In this document: positions 41,975 through 51,928 of the stretch, in pieces
Numbering within the stretch: the stretch's first letter is position 1
How the letters are laid out: each line of letters begins with the position of its first letter
Assembly (NCBI RefSeq): GCF_000316575.1
Contig: NC_019682.1
Span: forward strand, 1,920,001-1,984,000
DNA: 64,000 bases
Direction: 5' to 3'
Source of the DNA: Calothrix sp. PCC 7507
Lineage (GTDB): Bacteria; Cyanobacteriota; Cyanobacteriia; Cyanobacteriales; Nostocaceae
Translations under genes and position numbers: made by a program
Notes under the pieces: generated by a model
The model's database searches: none
Seen by the model: the letters and a program-made list of their open reading frames with translations, nothing else
Told to the model about the DNA's origin: nothing

Positions 41975-42886
41975 TTACTTGATCAAATGACTCTTGGGAT
42001 CTTCTGCTACCCAACCGAGAGATGAGCTAGCACGTACTTCAAAATGTAAGTGTGGTTGACTGGAAGTTGGTTGTCCACTGGTACCGACGGTTCCTAGTTC
42101 TTCTCCCTGTTTGACTTGTTGACCAACGGTAACTTTGATAGTGTCAAGTTGGGCATAGCGGGTTTGCATTCCGCCACTGTGGTTGATGATGACCAACTTG
42201 CCATAGGAACCTTGTTCATTAGCAAAGGCTACAATTCCAGGGGCGATCGCTTGTACATTGGTGCCTACTTTAGCAGATAAATCTACCCCGCTATGGAAGA
42301 ATACATCACCTGTTGCGGGATTAATTTGCCAGCCATAAGGTAACGCCACAGTTGCTACTTCTGGCAAAGGGTATCCAGTTAGGGCAGCACGGCTGATTGG
42401 CACATCAACAGGGGTTGGAGTCGGGGACTTCGTTAAAGGACGATTTGGCGACCAATTTACTCCTGGAATAAACACAATTTTAGGGTCTTGTTGGCAGCCA
42501 TTCACTTCAAACAGGGCATCAGCACGAACTTTATACGCCGCTGCTACTTGTCGCCAAGTTTGACCACGTGGTACTTCGACAACAATCCCGTTGTAGGGAG
42601 GAATCTGCAGTTCACTACCAACGGTAACTGTGCCATTTTTTACAACTGTATTCATGCCGATAATAGTTTCAGGTAGGAGGTTATAGCGCTGCGCTATACT
42701 CTCCAAAGTCTCACCACGAACTACTACATGACGCTGGAAGCGAGATAAGGCCGGAGTTGGGCAACTCCCCACTGCATAAGCGCTTTGTGACTTTGGGAGT
42801 GTGGATACTAGCCCCAAGGAACTGATTAAACTACAGAGAAACACCAGACGATAGGGAAAAGCCATGTGTAACAGTGAAGAGAGCAT
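41975..42886 (-). CDS. LysM and M23 peptidase-domain protein (envelope)
   Basis: After a signal sequence (FLCSLISSLGLVSTLPKSQS) the protein has two LysM-like motifs: VVVRGETLESIAQRYNLLPE, and a second starting VVEVPRGQTWRQVAAAYKVR. The C-terminal M23 domain has HSGVDLSAKVGTNVQAIAPG and HLHFEVR. The metal-binding residues HxxxD and HxH are present, so endopeptidase activity against peptidoglycan cross-links is possible. It probably acts in the periplasm. It is divergent from the HtrA-type protease at 43136. Confidence 0.92.
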   Translation of the reverse strand: MLSSLLHMAFPYRLVFLCSLISSLGLVSTLPKSQSAYAVGSCPTPALSRFQRHVVVRGETLESIAQRYNLLPETIIGMNTVVKNGTVTVGSELQIPPYNGIVVEVPRGQTWRQVAAAYKVRADALFEVNGCQQDPKIVFIPGVNWSPNRPLTKSPTPTPVDVPISRAALTGYPLPEVATVALPYGWQINPATGDVFFHSGVDLSAKVGTNVQAIAPGIVAFANEQGSYGKLVIINHSGGMQTRYAQLDTIKVTVGQQVKQGEELGTVGTSGQPTSSQPHLHFEVRASSSLGWVAEDPKSHLIK

Positions 42887-43135
42887 TAACTTTAGATTTT
42901 AGATTTGAAATTGAAGAATGGGGAATGGGGAATGCACTTCGACTACGCTCAGTGACCTGGGAATGGGGAGATGAGGGAGAAAATAACCTTGACTTTTGAC
43001 TCTTGACTCTTGACTCCTGACTCTATAACAAATGACCAATGACCAAGTTCCCGATAAAATGATCTGTCCACTTGCTGTTTGCTTGACTAAACTAAGAAAT
43101 TAGCAACTGCATTGCTGTCCTTAAGTGAAATCATT
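42887..43135. other. Divergent spacer with dispersed repeats
   Basis: Between the M23 and HtrA genes lie GGGGAATGGGGAATG repeats, the CACTTCGACTACGCTCAGTG unit near 42933-42952 (the same family as the CTERSRS-coding repeat) and TTGACTCTTGACTCTTGAC units. The two promoters must be at its ends. Confidence 0.6.
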
Positions 43136-44344
43136 ATGAAGTTATCCCTGAAGCAACTGGCCGTTTATCTATCTTTAGTGGTGATTGGCGGCGGTGCAGG
43201 TTTGTTAGGTAGTCGCTATCTTATGCCAGAACATTACTCTTTTCGGCAGCTAAGAAATGTGACTGTGGCTTTGCCTCCAGAGTCTGTAGCGCCTAATCCT
43301 GCGAGTGGGGCAATTGGTTCTACTGGTGGTGATAATGTGAATTTTATTGCCACGGCTGTGCAAAAAGTCGGCCCGGCAGTGGTGCGAATTAATGCTACGC
43401 GCAAAGTGCCAAATCCTATCTCTGACGCTTTGAAAAATCCCCTGTTGCGCCGATTTTTTGGCGAGAATGAGCAACCAATCCCGGAAGAGCGAATTGAGCG
43501 GGGTACGGGATCAGGATTTATTTTGAGTACTAATGGCGAATTATTGACTAACGCTCATGTAGTGGCAGATACTGATACGGTGCTGGTGACTCTGAAGGAT
43601 GGTCGAAGTTTTGAGGGGAAGGTGGTAGGAGTTGATACTGTTACAGATGTGGCCGTAGTCAAAATCCCAGCTAATAAATTGCCGACAGTGAAACTGGGAA
43701 ATTCACAAAATTTGATTCCCGGACAGTGGGCGATCGCTATTGGCAATCCTCTCGGTTTAGATAATACTGTCACCATCGGCATCATCAGCGCCACAGACCG
43801 TACCAGCGCTCAGGTGGGTGTGCCAGAGAAACGAGTCAGCTTTATTCAAACTGATGCGGCAATTAATCCTGGTAACTCCGGTGGACCTTTGTTAAATGCC
43901 CAAGGGGAAGTAATTGGTGTGAATACTGCTATCCGCGCTGATGCTCAAGGATTGGGTTTTGCTATCCCTATAGAAACCGCTGCTCGCATTGCTAATGAAC
44001 TGTTTACCAAAGGGCGTGTCGAGCATCCTTTCTTGGGGATTGAAATGACAGACCTTTCTCCCACCAAAAAACAGCAGATTAATCAAGAAAATAAGCTCAA
44101 CATTCAGCAGGATGTCGGCATTGTAATTAAGGGAGTGCTGGACAATTCACCAGCAAAACGGGGCGGACTGCTGCCTGGAGACTTGATTCAAAAAGTTAAT
44201 GGCAAACCAGTTAAAACCGCAGCCCAAGTCCAAAAGTTGGTCGAATCTAGTTCAGTCGGAGATGTCCTGCAAGTCGAAGTCAACCGCAATGGTAAAACTC
44301 AAACTTTCAGTATCCAGTCAGGGGCTTATCCTCAAAAGAAATAG
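43136..44344 (+). CDS. HtrA/HhoA-type serine endopeptidase with PDZ domain
   Basis: An N-terminal span (LAVYLSLVVIGGGAGLLGS) anchors or exports the protein. The trypsin-like domain shows the triad His (LLTNAHVVADTDT), Asp (VTDVAVVKIPANK) and Ser (INPGNSGGPLLNAQG). One PDZ domain follows (GVLDNSPAKRGGLLPGDLIQ). In cyanobacteria HtrA, HhoA and HhoB degrade damaged proteins in periplasm and lumen under light and heat stress. The exact paralogue is not decided. A TTG at 43112 extends the frame, but the ATG at 43136 is the natural start. Confidence 0.94.
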   Translation: MKLSLKQLAVYLSLVVIGGGAGLLGSRYLMPEHYSFRQLRNVTVALPPESVAPNPASGAIGSTGGDNVNFIATAVQKVGPAVVRINATRKVPNPISDALKNPLLRRFFGENEQPIPEERIERGTGSGFILSTNGELLTNAHVVADTDTVLVTLKDGRSFEGKVVGVDTVTDVAVVKIPANKLPTVKLGNSQNLIPGQWAIAIGNPLGLDNTVTIGIISATDRTSAQVGVPEKRVSFIQTDAAINPGNSGGPLLNAQGEVIGVNTAIRADAQGLGFAIPIETAARIANELFTKGRVEHPFLGIEMTDLSPTKKQQINQENKLNIQQDVGIVIKGVLDNSPAKRGGLLPGDLIQKVNGKPVKTAAQVQKLVESSSVGDVLQVEVNRNGKTQTFSIQSGAYPQKK

Positions 44345-44383
44345 TCAATAGTGGCAAATCTACAATGCCAAAATTTTTAGTAC

Positions 44384-44728
44384 CTATTGACTAGATAAAT
44401 GCTCTAAATGCATTCTTTGTTCCATCTGACGCAAGAAATACCCCGTCATCATCGCCGATGCCAAAAGACCTGCTAAGTTATCCCGGTCTGTTGTAATTTG
44501 CACGTTGAAGTTTTCTGCGGGTAACATTCCCACTAGCCCTTGGACGTTTTGCGAAATAATTTGTTTAATTTCGGGACTAACAGACTGGGCGACACGGGCT
44601 AAAACTTCAGGCGACTGATGCTGTAGATATTTGAGTAACGGGTTGGGTTGTTCCTCAAAGTGGTCATTCAGAAGCTGATTCGGGTGTTCCTCAGAGTTGT
44701 CATTCAAAAAGTTGGGATCAAACACCAT
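44384..44728 (-). CDS. DUF760-family protein
   Basis: The core NPLLKYLQHQSPEVLARVAQ, then NVQGLVGMLPAENFNVQITT and LAGLLASAMMTGYFLRQMEQ, matches DUF760, a small family found in cyanobacteria and plastids. The first 30 residues contain an imperfect duplication (NPNFLNDNSEEHPNQLLNDH and FEEQPNPLL). No function is known. The gene is convergent with the HtrA-type gene, with 39 bp between the stops. Confidence 0.88.
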   Translation of the reverse strand: MVFDPNFLNDNSEEHPNQLLNDHFEEQPNPLLKYLQHQSPEVLARVAQSVSPEIKQIISQNVQGLVGMLPAENFNVQITTDRDNLAGLLASAMMTGYFLRQMEQRMHLEHLSSQ

Positions 44729-45115
44729 TGGCAGTTTTTTTTAGCTTAGTTGCTAATTCTACTCTAAACCATAGTACAAGGGTAATGCATTCTCCAGGGG
44801 TATAAGCTGGAGTGGGGAGGTTAGGGGGCAGGGGGCAGGGGATACTATTCAAAGAGAGGAAAGAACCCCGGGGGCAGGGAGCAGGGAGCAGGGGGAGATG
44901 AGGAAGGTGAGAAGACCTATTGCCTATTGCCTATTGCCCCATTCCCTATTTTGTCTCTAGTAGTCTGTCAGGGTTGAAATGAGGGACTGTAGTGTGAGCG
45001 TCTCGCTCACGCGGGCTTTTCGGCCCGCACTACCAAAAACCCCTCAAAACAAAATTGACAAACCACTAGTACAGTGCGGCGGAAATAAGCAGACCATTCT
45101 CAATCGCTAAAAAGC
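44729..45115. other. Spacer with GGGGCAG repeats and the second 97-bp element
   Basis: The region contains GGGGGCAGGGGGCAGGGG and GGGAGCAGGGAGCAGG units (44825-44900), TATTGCCTATTGCC units (44920-44940) and the 97-bp element at 44973-45069. No gene is present. Confidence 0.65.
44973..45069 (-). repeat. 97-bp dispersed element, copy 2
   Basis: This is the reverse complement of 18474-18570 with no difference that I can find. Complete identity over 97 bp at loci 26 kb apart points to recent movement or gene conversion. Confidence 0.88.
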
Positions 45116-45685
45116 TTACTCCATATTACTTTTGACTTTTGACTTTTGACTTCCGCCTTGCGGTACTAGTTCTAAATCGAGTTCTAGTTGTTCTTCCTTC
45201 TGGTTGGTGGCTAGGATTTGAGGAAGTTGTTCGATTTGAAAATACTGATGGAATTTTGGCGTAATTTGTAGTGAGTATGACCGAGAATCATTGTCTCGGC
45301 GTTTCCGAACAAAGCCTAGTTCCACTAGTTCTGGAACATGTTGATAAACTCCGGAACCGCGTAGGTTAATTAAGTCGCTTTGAAGTACGGGACTATTGAG
45401 GGCGATCGCTGCTAATGTTCGCAATGCTCCTAAGCCTAATTCTACTGGAATCAGTGTTTGCACTAGGTCATGAAAGTCAGAACGCAGTTGCAAACTATAA
45501 CCATTTGGCGTTTCTACAACTTCTAGGGCTGTATCGCGGCGGGCATAGTCATCAATTAGTTCCATGATGCCTTCTTCAACGGTGGCGCGATCGCACGCGG
45601 CATACTCGGCGATTTCGCCGAGCGACAGGGGCTTGCCCTTTAAATAGAGAATTGCTTCTATCTTCGTCGCTGTGGCTGTATTCAT
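45116..45685 (-). CDS. scpB: Segregation and condensation protein B
   Basis: The 189-residue protein has the two winged-helix domains of ScpB: ATKIEAILYLKGKPLSLGEI, then LRTLAAIALNSPVLQSDLIN and GSGVYQHVPELVELGFVRKR. It is the kleisin-associated subunit of the SMC-ScpAB condensin. Its C-terminal tail (PQGGSQKSKVKSNME) is translated from the spacer repeat TTTTGACTTTTGACTT, so the native end may have been earlier. No scpA is adjacent. Confidence 0.92.
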   Translation of the reverse strand: MNTATATKIEAILYLKGKPLSLGEIAEYAACDRATVEEGIMELIDDYARRDTALEVVETPNGYSLQLRSDFHDLVQTLIPVELGLGALRTLAAIALNSPVLQSDLINLRGSGVYQHVPELVELGFVRKRRDNDSRSYSLQITPKFHQYFQIEQLPQILATNQKEEQLELDLELVPQGGSQKSKVKSNME

Positions 45686-45865
45686 TTAGTCATTTGGCAT
45701 TTGTCATTGGTCATTTGTCATTTGTCATTAGTTCAGTGACATCTGACACCTAACGAAAGACGAGTTTTTAAATGTGTGGCATTTTATCATTTAATTACAA
45801 AAACATCAAGTTTATTGGGGATTGGGGACTGAGGTAAGAGTTCTTAGTTATTTCTCCCTGCCCCC

Positions 45866-46549
45866 TCACAAACCTCTGCTTCTCAGGATAAATTCTGCGA
45901 TCGCTAAATCTTGCGGAGTGGTTACTTTCAAATTTGTTTCCTCTCCCTGAACGATTTGGACTTCAATGCCACACTTTTCAAACAAGGCAGCATCGTCAGT
46001 TACTTCCCAACCTTGACGGACTCCTTCAGCGTGGCACTGTTTTAACAAATTAACATCAAATCCTTGGGGAGTCTGGGCTGCCCACAGTTGTCTGCGGTCG
46101 GGTGTACTCTGAATTACACCATTTTCATCAACTACTTTGATGGTGTCTTTGACAGGTACAGCAGCAATCAATCCCGAACAGTGGTGAATAGCCTGGGCAC
46201 AAGAGTTGAGTAATTCTGGTGTGGCGAGACATCTAGCGCCATCGTGAATCAAAACTTGCTCGGTGGCTGCTGGTAACGCTTGCAAGCCATTATAAACAGA
46301 TTCTTGGCGGGTGGAGCCACCACGAATTAATTCTACGGGTTTACTCAGCTTTAAGTCAGCGAGAATTCCCCTGAAGTCATCCCAATCAGTGGGTTGGGAA
46401 ATAATCCCAATCCAGCTGATTGCACTGGCTGCATCTGCGGCTTTGAGAGTCCAAGCAATAATTGGTTGCGATCGCACTGTTAGTAGTAGTTTATTGCGAT
46501 CGCTCCCCATTCTTCGTCCCGTTCCTGCAGCCGGAATTAGTAAATACAC
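45866..46549 (-). CDS. ispD: 2-C-methyl-D-erythritol 4-phosphate cytidylyltransferase
   Basis: IspD couples CTP to MEP in the third step of the MEP pathway. The nucleotide-binding loop LLIPAAGTGRRMGSDRNKLL is intact, as are LIHDGARCLATPELL and AVPVKDTIKVV, with the family Lys and Arg residues. The frame extends to a TTG at 46567. However, GGAGG lies 6 nt before the GTG at 46549, so the start is taken there (227 residues, normal for IspD). Confidence 0.95.
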   Translation of the reverse strand: MYLLIPAAGTGRRMGSDRNKLLLTVRSQPIIAWTLKAADAASAISWIGIISQPTDWDDFRGILADLKLSKPVELIRGGSTRQESVYNGLQALPAATEQVLIHDGARCLATPELLNSCAQAIHHCSGLIAAVPVKDTIKVVDENGVIQSTPDRRQLWAAQTPQGFDVNLLKQCHAEGVRQGWEVTDDAALFEKCGIEVQIVQGEETNLKVTTPQDLAIAEFILRSRGL

Positions 46550-46727
46550 GCAATTCCTCCATATCAAAACTAGGGGCTAGAGAGCAGGGAGATGAGGGAG
46601 TGTAGGAAGTTAGGGAGGTAAGAGCGAAATAATTAATCCCCCATTCCCCATTCCCTATTCCCCATTCCCTAATTTCTGATACCTATATTCCCTTAAAATA
46701 GGGAGCGAGTAAGCGTCAATAAATATT

Positions 46728-47687
46728 ATGCGAGTAGTAGCCCTTGTACCTGGCGGAATTGGCGATCAGATTCTCTTTTTTCCGACTCTAGATAACCTGC
46801 AGCGCTATTACCCAAACGCGCAGATAGATGTCGTAGTAGAACCCCGGTCAAAGGCTGCTTACCGGGTGAGCAAGTCAGTTCACGAGGTACTGACCTTTGA
46901 TTACAAAGACCGTAATAGTCTAGCTGACTGGAGCAACTTGGTAGGTTCGATTCGCGATCGCGAGTATGATACTGCCATTGCTCTGGAGCAAAGCTGGTTG
47001 GTTGGCCTTTTATTATGGTTAACCGGCATTCCCACACGCATTGGCTATCAAGGTAAAGGGTCTGTTTTTCTCACTAACCCTGTACCATTTAAAACATCTC
47101 AGTATGTGGCCGCAGCTTATCATGACCTGCTACAACCACTGGGTATTGAATCACCTTACCCAGAACTGGCGGTGAATATACCTAAACCAGATATTGAGTG
47201 GGCACAAAATGAACAAAAACGCTTAGGGGTGCATGAAACAGGTTATGTCTTGATTTATGGTGGTTCCAAGCAGTCATCCCCGACTCAAGATCAGGACACA
47301 ATCTATCCTGTGGACAAGTGGCAGCAAATTATTCAAGAATTCCAACATAAGCAACCCGATTTGCCTATAGTGCTCATTAAAACACCCGAAGATGAAGAAT
47401 TTGTGCGATCGCTTTTAGATTCATCTCCAAATGTGAAAGTAACTTCCCCAGATGATATTGGTAAGTTAGCTGCGATCGTTGGCGGAGCGAGTTTGATGTT
47501 GACTACCGACAGCGTACCCCTACAACTCAGCGTAGCAGTACAGACTTATACCATCGCCCTATTTGGCCCCACAGACCCAGCAAAGGTACTGCCAAAAAGT
47601 GATAAATTCCTAGCTATTAAATCCCCCACGGGCAAAGTAGCAGATATTTCACCTCAAGTAGTTCTACAGAAAATCTGGGGTGGTTAA
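46728..47687 (+). CDS. Glycosyltransferase family 9 (heptosyltransferase-like)
   Basis: The N-terminus MRVVALVPGGIGDQILFFPT is the GT9 signature. The second Rossmann half carries VLIYGGSKQSSPTQDQD, LTTDSVPLQLSVAV and ALFGPTDPAKVLPKS. Members add heptose or other sugars to the inner core of lipopolysaccharide. In cyanobacteria, which largely lack heptose, the sugar is unknown. The 319-residue length is usual. No other LPS gene is adjacent. Confidence 0.9.
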   Translation: MRVVALVPGGIGDQILFFPTLDNLQRYYPNAQIDVVVEPRSKAAYRVSKSVHEVLTFDYKDRNSLADWSNLVGSIRDREYDTAIALEQSWLVGLLLWLTGIPTRIGYQGKGSVFLTNPVPFKTSQYVAAAYHDLLQPLGIESPYPELAVNIPKPDIEWAQNEQKRLGVHETGYVLIYGGSKQSSPTQDQDTIYPVDKWQQIIQEFQHKQPDLPIVLIKTPEDEEFVRSLLDSSPNVKVTSPDDIGKLAAIVGGASLMLTTDSVPLQLSVAVQTYTIALFGPTDPAKVLPKSDKFLAIKSPTGKVADISPQVVLQKIWGG

Positions 47688-49301
47688 ACCAGCGATTCTC
47701 TGAGATTGTATAAATACAGCAGAATTTTAGGAGCAAAGATGGAGACGCTCCGCCAAGGAGTCAAAATTCAGAAGTAAAACAGGCATAAAGCTAGGCTTTC
47801 AGACTTAGCTTATATACAGCATTGGTCAGGTAGATTAGGACATAAACTGAGCGTAAAACCCTTACACAAAGGAAATTTCCAGCCTAATTACCTGTGTTGC
47901 CTGTTCTACTTCAACAACTTAGGAGATTTCCTCTAATAGAAATTACCATGCGATCGTGAATCAACCGTAGGGGAGCCACTGCGGTCATTGGTGTCAAATT
48001 CAGCTACAATGCTTATTCCACAAGCGTTTTACCCCACCCTAACCCTCCCCGTATGTATTGGGGAGGGAACTAGATTTTCCGGTTTCCTCCCAAGACATCG
48101 GGGAGATTAAGGGGAGCAAAACCCGGATCTCAAAGTAACTCCGATTTGTGTGTACATAGTAGATGCTTTGGGGAGGGGAGGTTTTGCGTCAGCAAAGCCG
48201 GGGTGACGCGAAGAGTTATGGTAAGCGAGTTAATTAAAAATCACGTTTTGATAAGGGTTTCACGTTAAATAGTTATAAATATTCGCGCCTACTTACTTAA
48301 TCATTCCTATTTAGTGTTATGCCGTTTCTTTGTGAAGCTGCATATAATTCACCCCCCGGCTATCGCCGTCCCCCCTTACCAAGGGGGGACTACAGGGGGG
48401 TATTATTATGTGCATCTTCATACAAAATAGGTATTACATGTTACTTTTATTGTTCTTGACAAACCATTTCTAGAGCTATAAATTTATGCTTTGTCTGTGT
48501 GCGGTTTTCACCTCAAATACAATATGTATCAGTGAATTTTAGTTTATTTATTTACCGAAAAGCCGCAAACCCTCACTGAATAAGAGTTGTAATAAAAATA
48601 CTTTTTTCTTTCTTCAAACCGTTAGTTTTAACAAAATTTTGGGAAAAATATCACTGTCATGATTTGGCTGAACTACGTGGAACCCAACCTGTTGAGATTG
48701 GGGATAAGGAAACTCACTTTTCCTTTCAAGGAAAAAATAGGTAATTAAGACTAGAGGTAGCTGAGAGCATTTTGGATTTCACCAGAAATTTTGCTGTCTT
48801 GTTACTAAACAAATTAACCATAATGAAATATTTAAGCTAAAACAAAGATTAGCGATCTCAGTTTTTGGTAACGTTATGTTGCCAAATTTACCTAATGTGA
48901 TTAGCTGATGGGTGGATCTAACCAGCCATCTCAGACCAATTTGAAGTAAGAATGCGACAGATTTAAATCTAGAAACCCTGATTAAATCTGACGCCTTTTA
49001 ATTCTGAATTGGGATTAGTGTTTCTTTGCTTCCTTGATGACTTTAAGCAAGGTACATGAATTTAAAAAGTAAAAAGATAATCCCCATAAATAAATTTAGT
49101 TGCTCTCTCACCATTGTTTATTTTCTTTCTTTTGCCTTTTAACGTTTCGACTTTGCTTAGTGTTAAAGCCTCGGCTTCCCTAGAGAATGCTGCGCGCTAA
49201 ACGAAGCGTATCTGACAAGCCTCTCTTACAAAAGGCCTTACGCTCGGCTTTAACTTTTTACTTAAACGGTGAATAGATTGATTTATCAAAAGGAAAAATA
49301 A
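47688..49301. other. 1.6-kb gene-free region with a diverged MITE
   Basis: No frame on either strand looks coding. It holds MITE copy 3 (47992-48268), a CCCCCCTTACCAAGGGGGGA palindrome near 48374 and an imperfect GCCTCGGCTTCCCTAGAG repeat region at 49170-49255. The block 48440-49140 is AT-rich and free of the usual repeats, so an unrecognised RNA gene or decayed coding sequence is possible there. Confidence 0.55.
47992..48268 (+). repeat. MITE-like element, copy 3 (diverged, with an insertion)
   Basis: The left end TGTCAAATTCAGCTACAATG and the right end TTTTGATAAGGGTTTCACGT align with copies 1 and 2. The right terminal repeat is decayed (GTTAAATAG), and the interior has an extra ~90 bp, including a second GGGGAGGGAA block. 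Confidence 0.75.
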
Positions 49302-50063
49302 ATGGCGATTCGATTACATACCTTTATTACAAGTCAAAAACGCTATATTCAAATTGAAAATCAGCCCCACCATATTACGGGTATTTTTAAAATAATCGCG
49401 CGTTCCAAAAGCCTATATAGTTGCGAATTCTCTGATATTGATAGTGCTTATTATGAGTGTGAAGATGATGGAACCATAACTTTTTATCAGGCTAAAAAAA
49501 TTGACAATGCCAATCCTGGTCTTTGGACTTATCTTCAGTATGATTGTCCAGAAGGAGAAGAAGAAGTATTCCGTGATTCCTTTATTGATACAAGCATCAA
49601 TCCGCTAATTAAATTATCAGATGGTCAAAAACTGCCTCAAGTAGCTTTAGATATTTATGAATATCTTAAATATAAATATAATCACTATGAATATTTAGAC
49701 ATTCAACTTCCTGCTCATTGGCATAACCAAACGGGAAGAGAAATTGCTAACTTGCTTTTAGAAGAATTTAAAGCATTTAAATCTTTACCTATTTTTGCAG
49801 AAGGTGTCGGCAAAGAATATATGCAAGCAGTTTTACACGGATTTATCCAAGCCGCACGAGAAATTTTAGCAGTAAATAGCACAGTACAGGATTTTGAAGC
49901 TGCCCAATTTGATGTTCTGAAGAAAATTCAGATTGATGATACAGCTAACTTGATTCTTGACTACAACGATTATCGGCTATGGCAGGCGGCTTTACCCAGC
50001 AAATCGAAAGCTGTTGAGTATGCTTTCAATACCGCTTTAAGCTTTATTTGTCGCATTAAATAG
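49302..50063 (+). CDS. Hypothetical protein, no recognised family
   Basis: The 253-residue soluble protein starts MAIRLHTFITSQKRYIQIEN. It has a charged, Tyr-rich middle (YYECEDDGTITFYQAKKIDN; LKYKYNHYEYLDIQLP) and a helical C-terminal half (VGKEYMQAVLHGFIQAAREI). There is no signal peptide or membrane span. I cannot assign it. AAAAGGAAAAATAA precedes the ATG. The gene has long empty flanks (1.6 kb upstream), and its AT-richness exceeds that of the neighbouring housekeeping genes, which may indicate acquisition. Confidence 0.75.
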   Translation: MAIRLHTFITSQKRYIQIENQPHHITGIFKIIARSKSLYSCEFSDIDSAYYECEDDGTITFYQAKKIDNANPGLWTYLQYDCPEGEEEVFRDSFIDTSINPLIKLSDGQKLPQVALDIYEYLKYKYNHYEYLDIQLPAHWHNQTGREIANLLLEEFKAFKSLPIFAEGVGKEYMQAVLHGFIQAAREILAVNSTVQDFEAAQFDVLKKIQIDDTANLILDYNDYRLWQAALPSKSKAVEYAFNTALSFICRIK

Positions 50064-50445
50064 ATGATATATAGGACTAGTATTTGATTTTTGAAATATA
50101 CGTAGGGTGTGTTAGCGTTCCTGTAGGGTGGGCATTGCCCATCATATCGGGGTTTTGTAAGGCATAGCCTAGGCTGTTGACTTTGATGGAATTTTCACGT
50201 TTTTGGTTCATGCTATTTTTGTGTCATTGCGAGCGGAGCAAAGCAATCGCCGGGGATTGCTTCGCTCCGCTCGCAATGACTAGACATATTTTGCATGATT
50301 TCTTAATTGCTAAAAAGGCACAAAGTCAACACCCTAGACAATGCCAACGCCACTCCTCTGAACGAGGGAAACCCTCGTACAAGGGTGGCTCCCCTACAGA
50401 TAAATTAGACTTTTGCAAAAATTTTCCTTGATTCATAAATTTTTT
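50064..50445. other. Spacer with a long perfect hairpin and other palindromes
   Basis: A GTAGGGTGGGCATTGCCCA unit at about 50120, the strong inverted repeat at 50223-50280 and an ACGAGGGAAACCCTCGT hairpin near 50363 are present. Open frames through them are repeat products. Confidence 0.6.
50223..50280. repeat. Long inverted repeat GTCATTGCGAGCGGAGC / GCTCCGCTCGCAATGAC
   Basis: Arms of about 26 nt (GTCATTGCGAGCGGAGC continuing through AAGCAATC, with a one-base bulge) are separated by GCCGGG. It is a typical Nostoc palindrome and a good hairpin in RNA. A partial copy (TGTCATTGCGAATGAAACG) is seen near 58510. Confidence 0.8.
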
Positions 50446-50919
50446 TTACAATATTGCAAAAAAATCATCTTCTAATTCATAACCTAGCATTTGCGCCATC
50501 GACTTCAGTCGCGATTGACTAGGAATACTCTGTTGTTTGAGCCAATCACTCAAAATAAAGATTTTATGCATCAAAAATATCTCTAAGGCTTCGGGATTAT
50601 ACTGAATGCCTTCTTTGGGATTGAACTGGTGCGGTACAAGCATGGCGGTATATCGAGCAAATTCCCCAACTTTCCAATCTAGTAAAAACGGTAACCAGGG
50701 ATAACGCGCATCCAAACGGAGAAACCACAGTCGCACTTCTGGTACTTCTGACAGTTCTCGTGGATCACCAGGTTCTAGGGCATAGTTGATCTCAAACTGC
50801 AAATGCTGTTCATGGGATGCGATCGCCCCGTCTTGCTGTAATTTTTCCATCACCGTTGATGCGGGTGATAGGTCAAGATTGTTAATGGAGTCAGTATTGA
50901 TGGCGATTTTTATTGTCAT
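50446..50919 (-). CDS. crr6: CRR6-like protein (DUF1817), NDH-1 assembly factor
   Basis: The 157-residue protein carries LDARYPWLPFLLDWKVGEFA, ARYTAMLVPHQF and KEGIQYNPEALEIFLMHKIF, which I recognise as the CRR6/DUF1817 family. In plants and cyanobacteria CRR6 helps mature the NdhI subunit during assembly of the NDH-1 complex used in cyclic electron flow. It is a soluble single gene. The ATG start has no strong ribosome binding site. Confidence 0.82.
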   Translation of the reverse strand: MTIKIAINTDSINNLDLSPASTVMEKLQQDGAIASHEQHLQFEINYALEPGDPRELSEVPEVRLWFLRLDARYPWLPFLLDWKVGEFARYTAMLVPHQFNPKEGIQYNPEALEIFLMHKIFILSDWLKQQSIPSQSRLKSMAQMLGYELEDDFFAIL

Positions 50920-51928
50920 TGACTCAGCACTTTATGCTCAACTGTAGGATCGAGAATATACAGTAGCAGCTTTCAGGAATTGCTGCTACATCTATTGTGA
51001 CTTGACAGCCAATTTTTAGTATATGCATTCTTAACAAAATAAAGACGCGATATACTTCGCGTCTCATAATGTCTTTGTCTATTAGCCGAAATTTATAAGA
51101 AAATCATCTACCCAAAATTCTCTAGCTTTTATTTCACTAAAAAACCTCCCGTTGAACTGAAGTTGCAATTTTCCGTATTTCCCTGGTAGACATTATGTAA
51201 ATTTACAGATTGTCTGTTAATACGTAAATATGCTGAAAATTTGGGTTATTCAATAGGAAAGTTCAGTATTAATAGCATTACATTCTTGACTTTGTCATGA
51301 TATGAGCTAGCTTTTGCACCGAATTTTACTTAGTTTTTTTAGTATAAAAATAAGATTTTTAATTTAAGCCTAAGTATATTTATAGATTAGTTTTAACAGA
51401 TATTGAATATAAAAAAATTGCAGATAAACCCTTTTCATATAAGCTTTGCGGGCAGGTAAAAACCTAAACTATTTCTGAGAAAACAAGGTTTTTTAGGGTT
51501 CTGACTAAACTAATCGATAGTGCAATTTGCTACTGAATATTTCAATTCCCTGGGCAAATAGAATTTGCATCTGACTTTGATAATCTACGTTACTTGGTAG
51601 CGAACTGTCTATCCAAGTCTCAAGGTAAAGTTGACTTCAGCCTGCACGGGCGATCGCTCTATTTGCAAAGGTCTTGCTAGCAAACTGCTTTCAGGTGGAC
51701 ATCAAGACCTAATTTAAGCTAAAGTTGTAATGAGTTTGTTTTAGGATAGGATACGACAAACCAACCTTCAACCAACCAAAAATTATCATCTCAATTTGTG
51801 ATTTCCGCTGCAATCAAAAGCAATCACATAGTTAGAGGTGCGAATTTTCTATGTAATATTCTGGCGTATAAGAATAATCAATTAACCCGATAACGGGAAA
51901 ATTACCCTAACTGTTAACAAAGTTAAAT
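50920..51928. other. 1-kb spacer upstream of furC
   Basis: No gene was recognised. A GTAGCAGC/GCTGCTAC hairpin lies at about 50961-50989, and an AGACGCGA/TCGCGTCT hairpin at 51043-51065. The remaining ~850 bp is AT-rich and repeat-poor, and could contain the furC promoter and an untranslated RNA. Confidence 0.55.

Noticed and set aside
37510-46549. ispG and ispD as parts of one isoprenoid operon
   Set aside because: They are 6 kb apart with unrelated and divergent genes between. Scattered MEP genes are normal in cyanobacteria.
50177-50431. 84-residue plus-strand frame
   Set aside because: Most of it is the GTCATTGCGAGCGGAGC palindrome and other repeats translated through.
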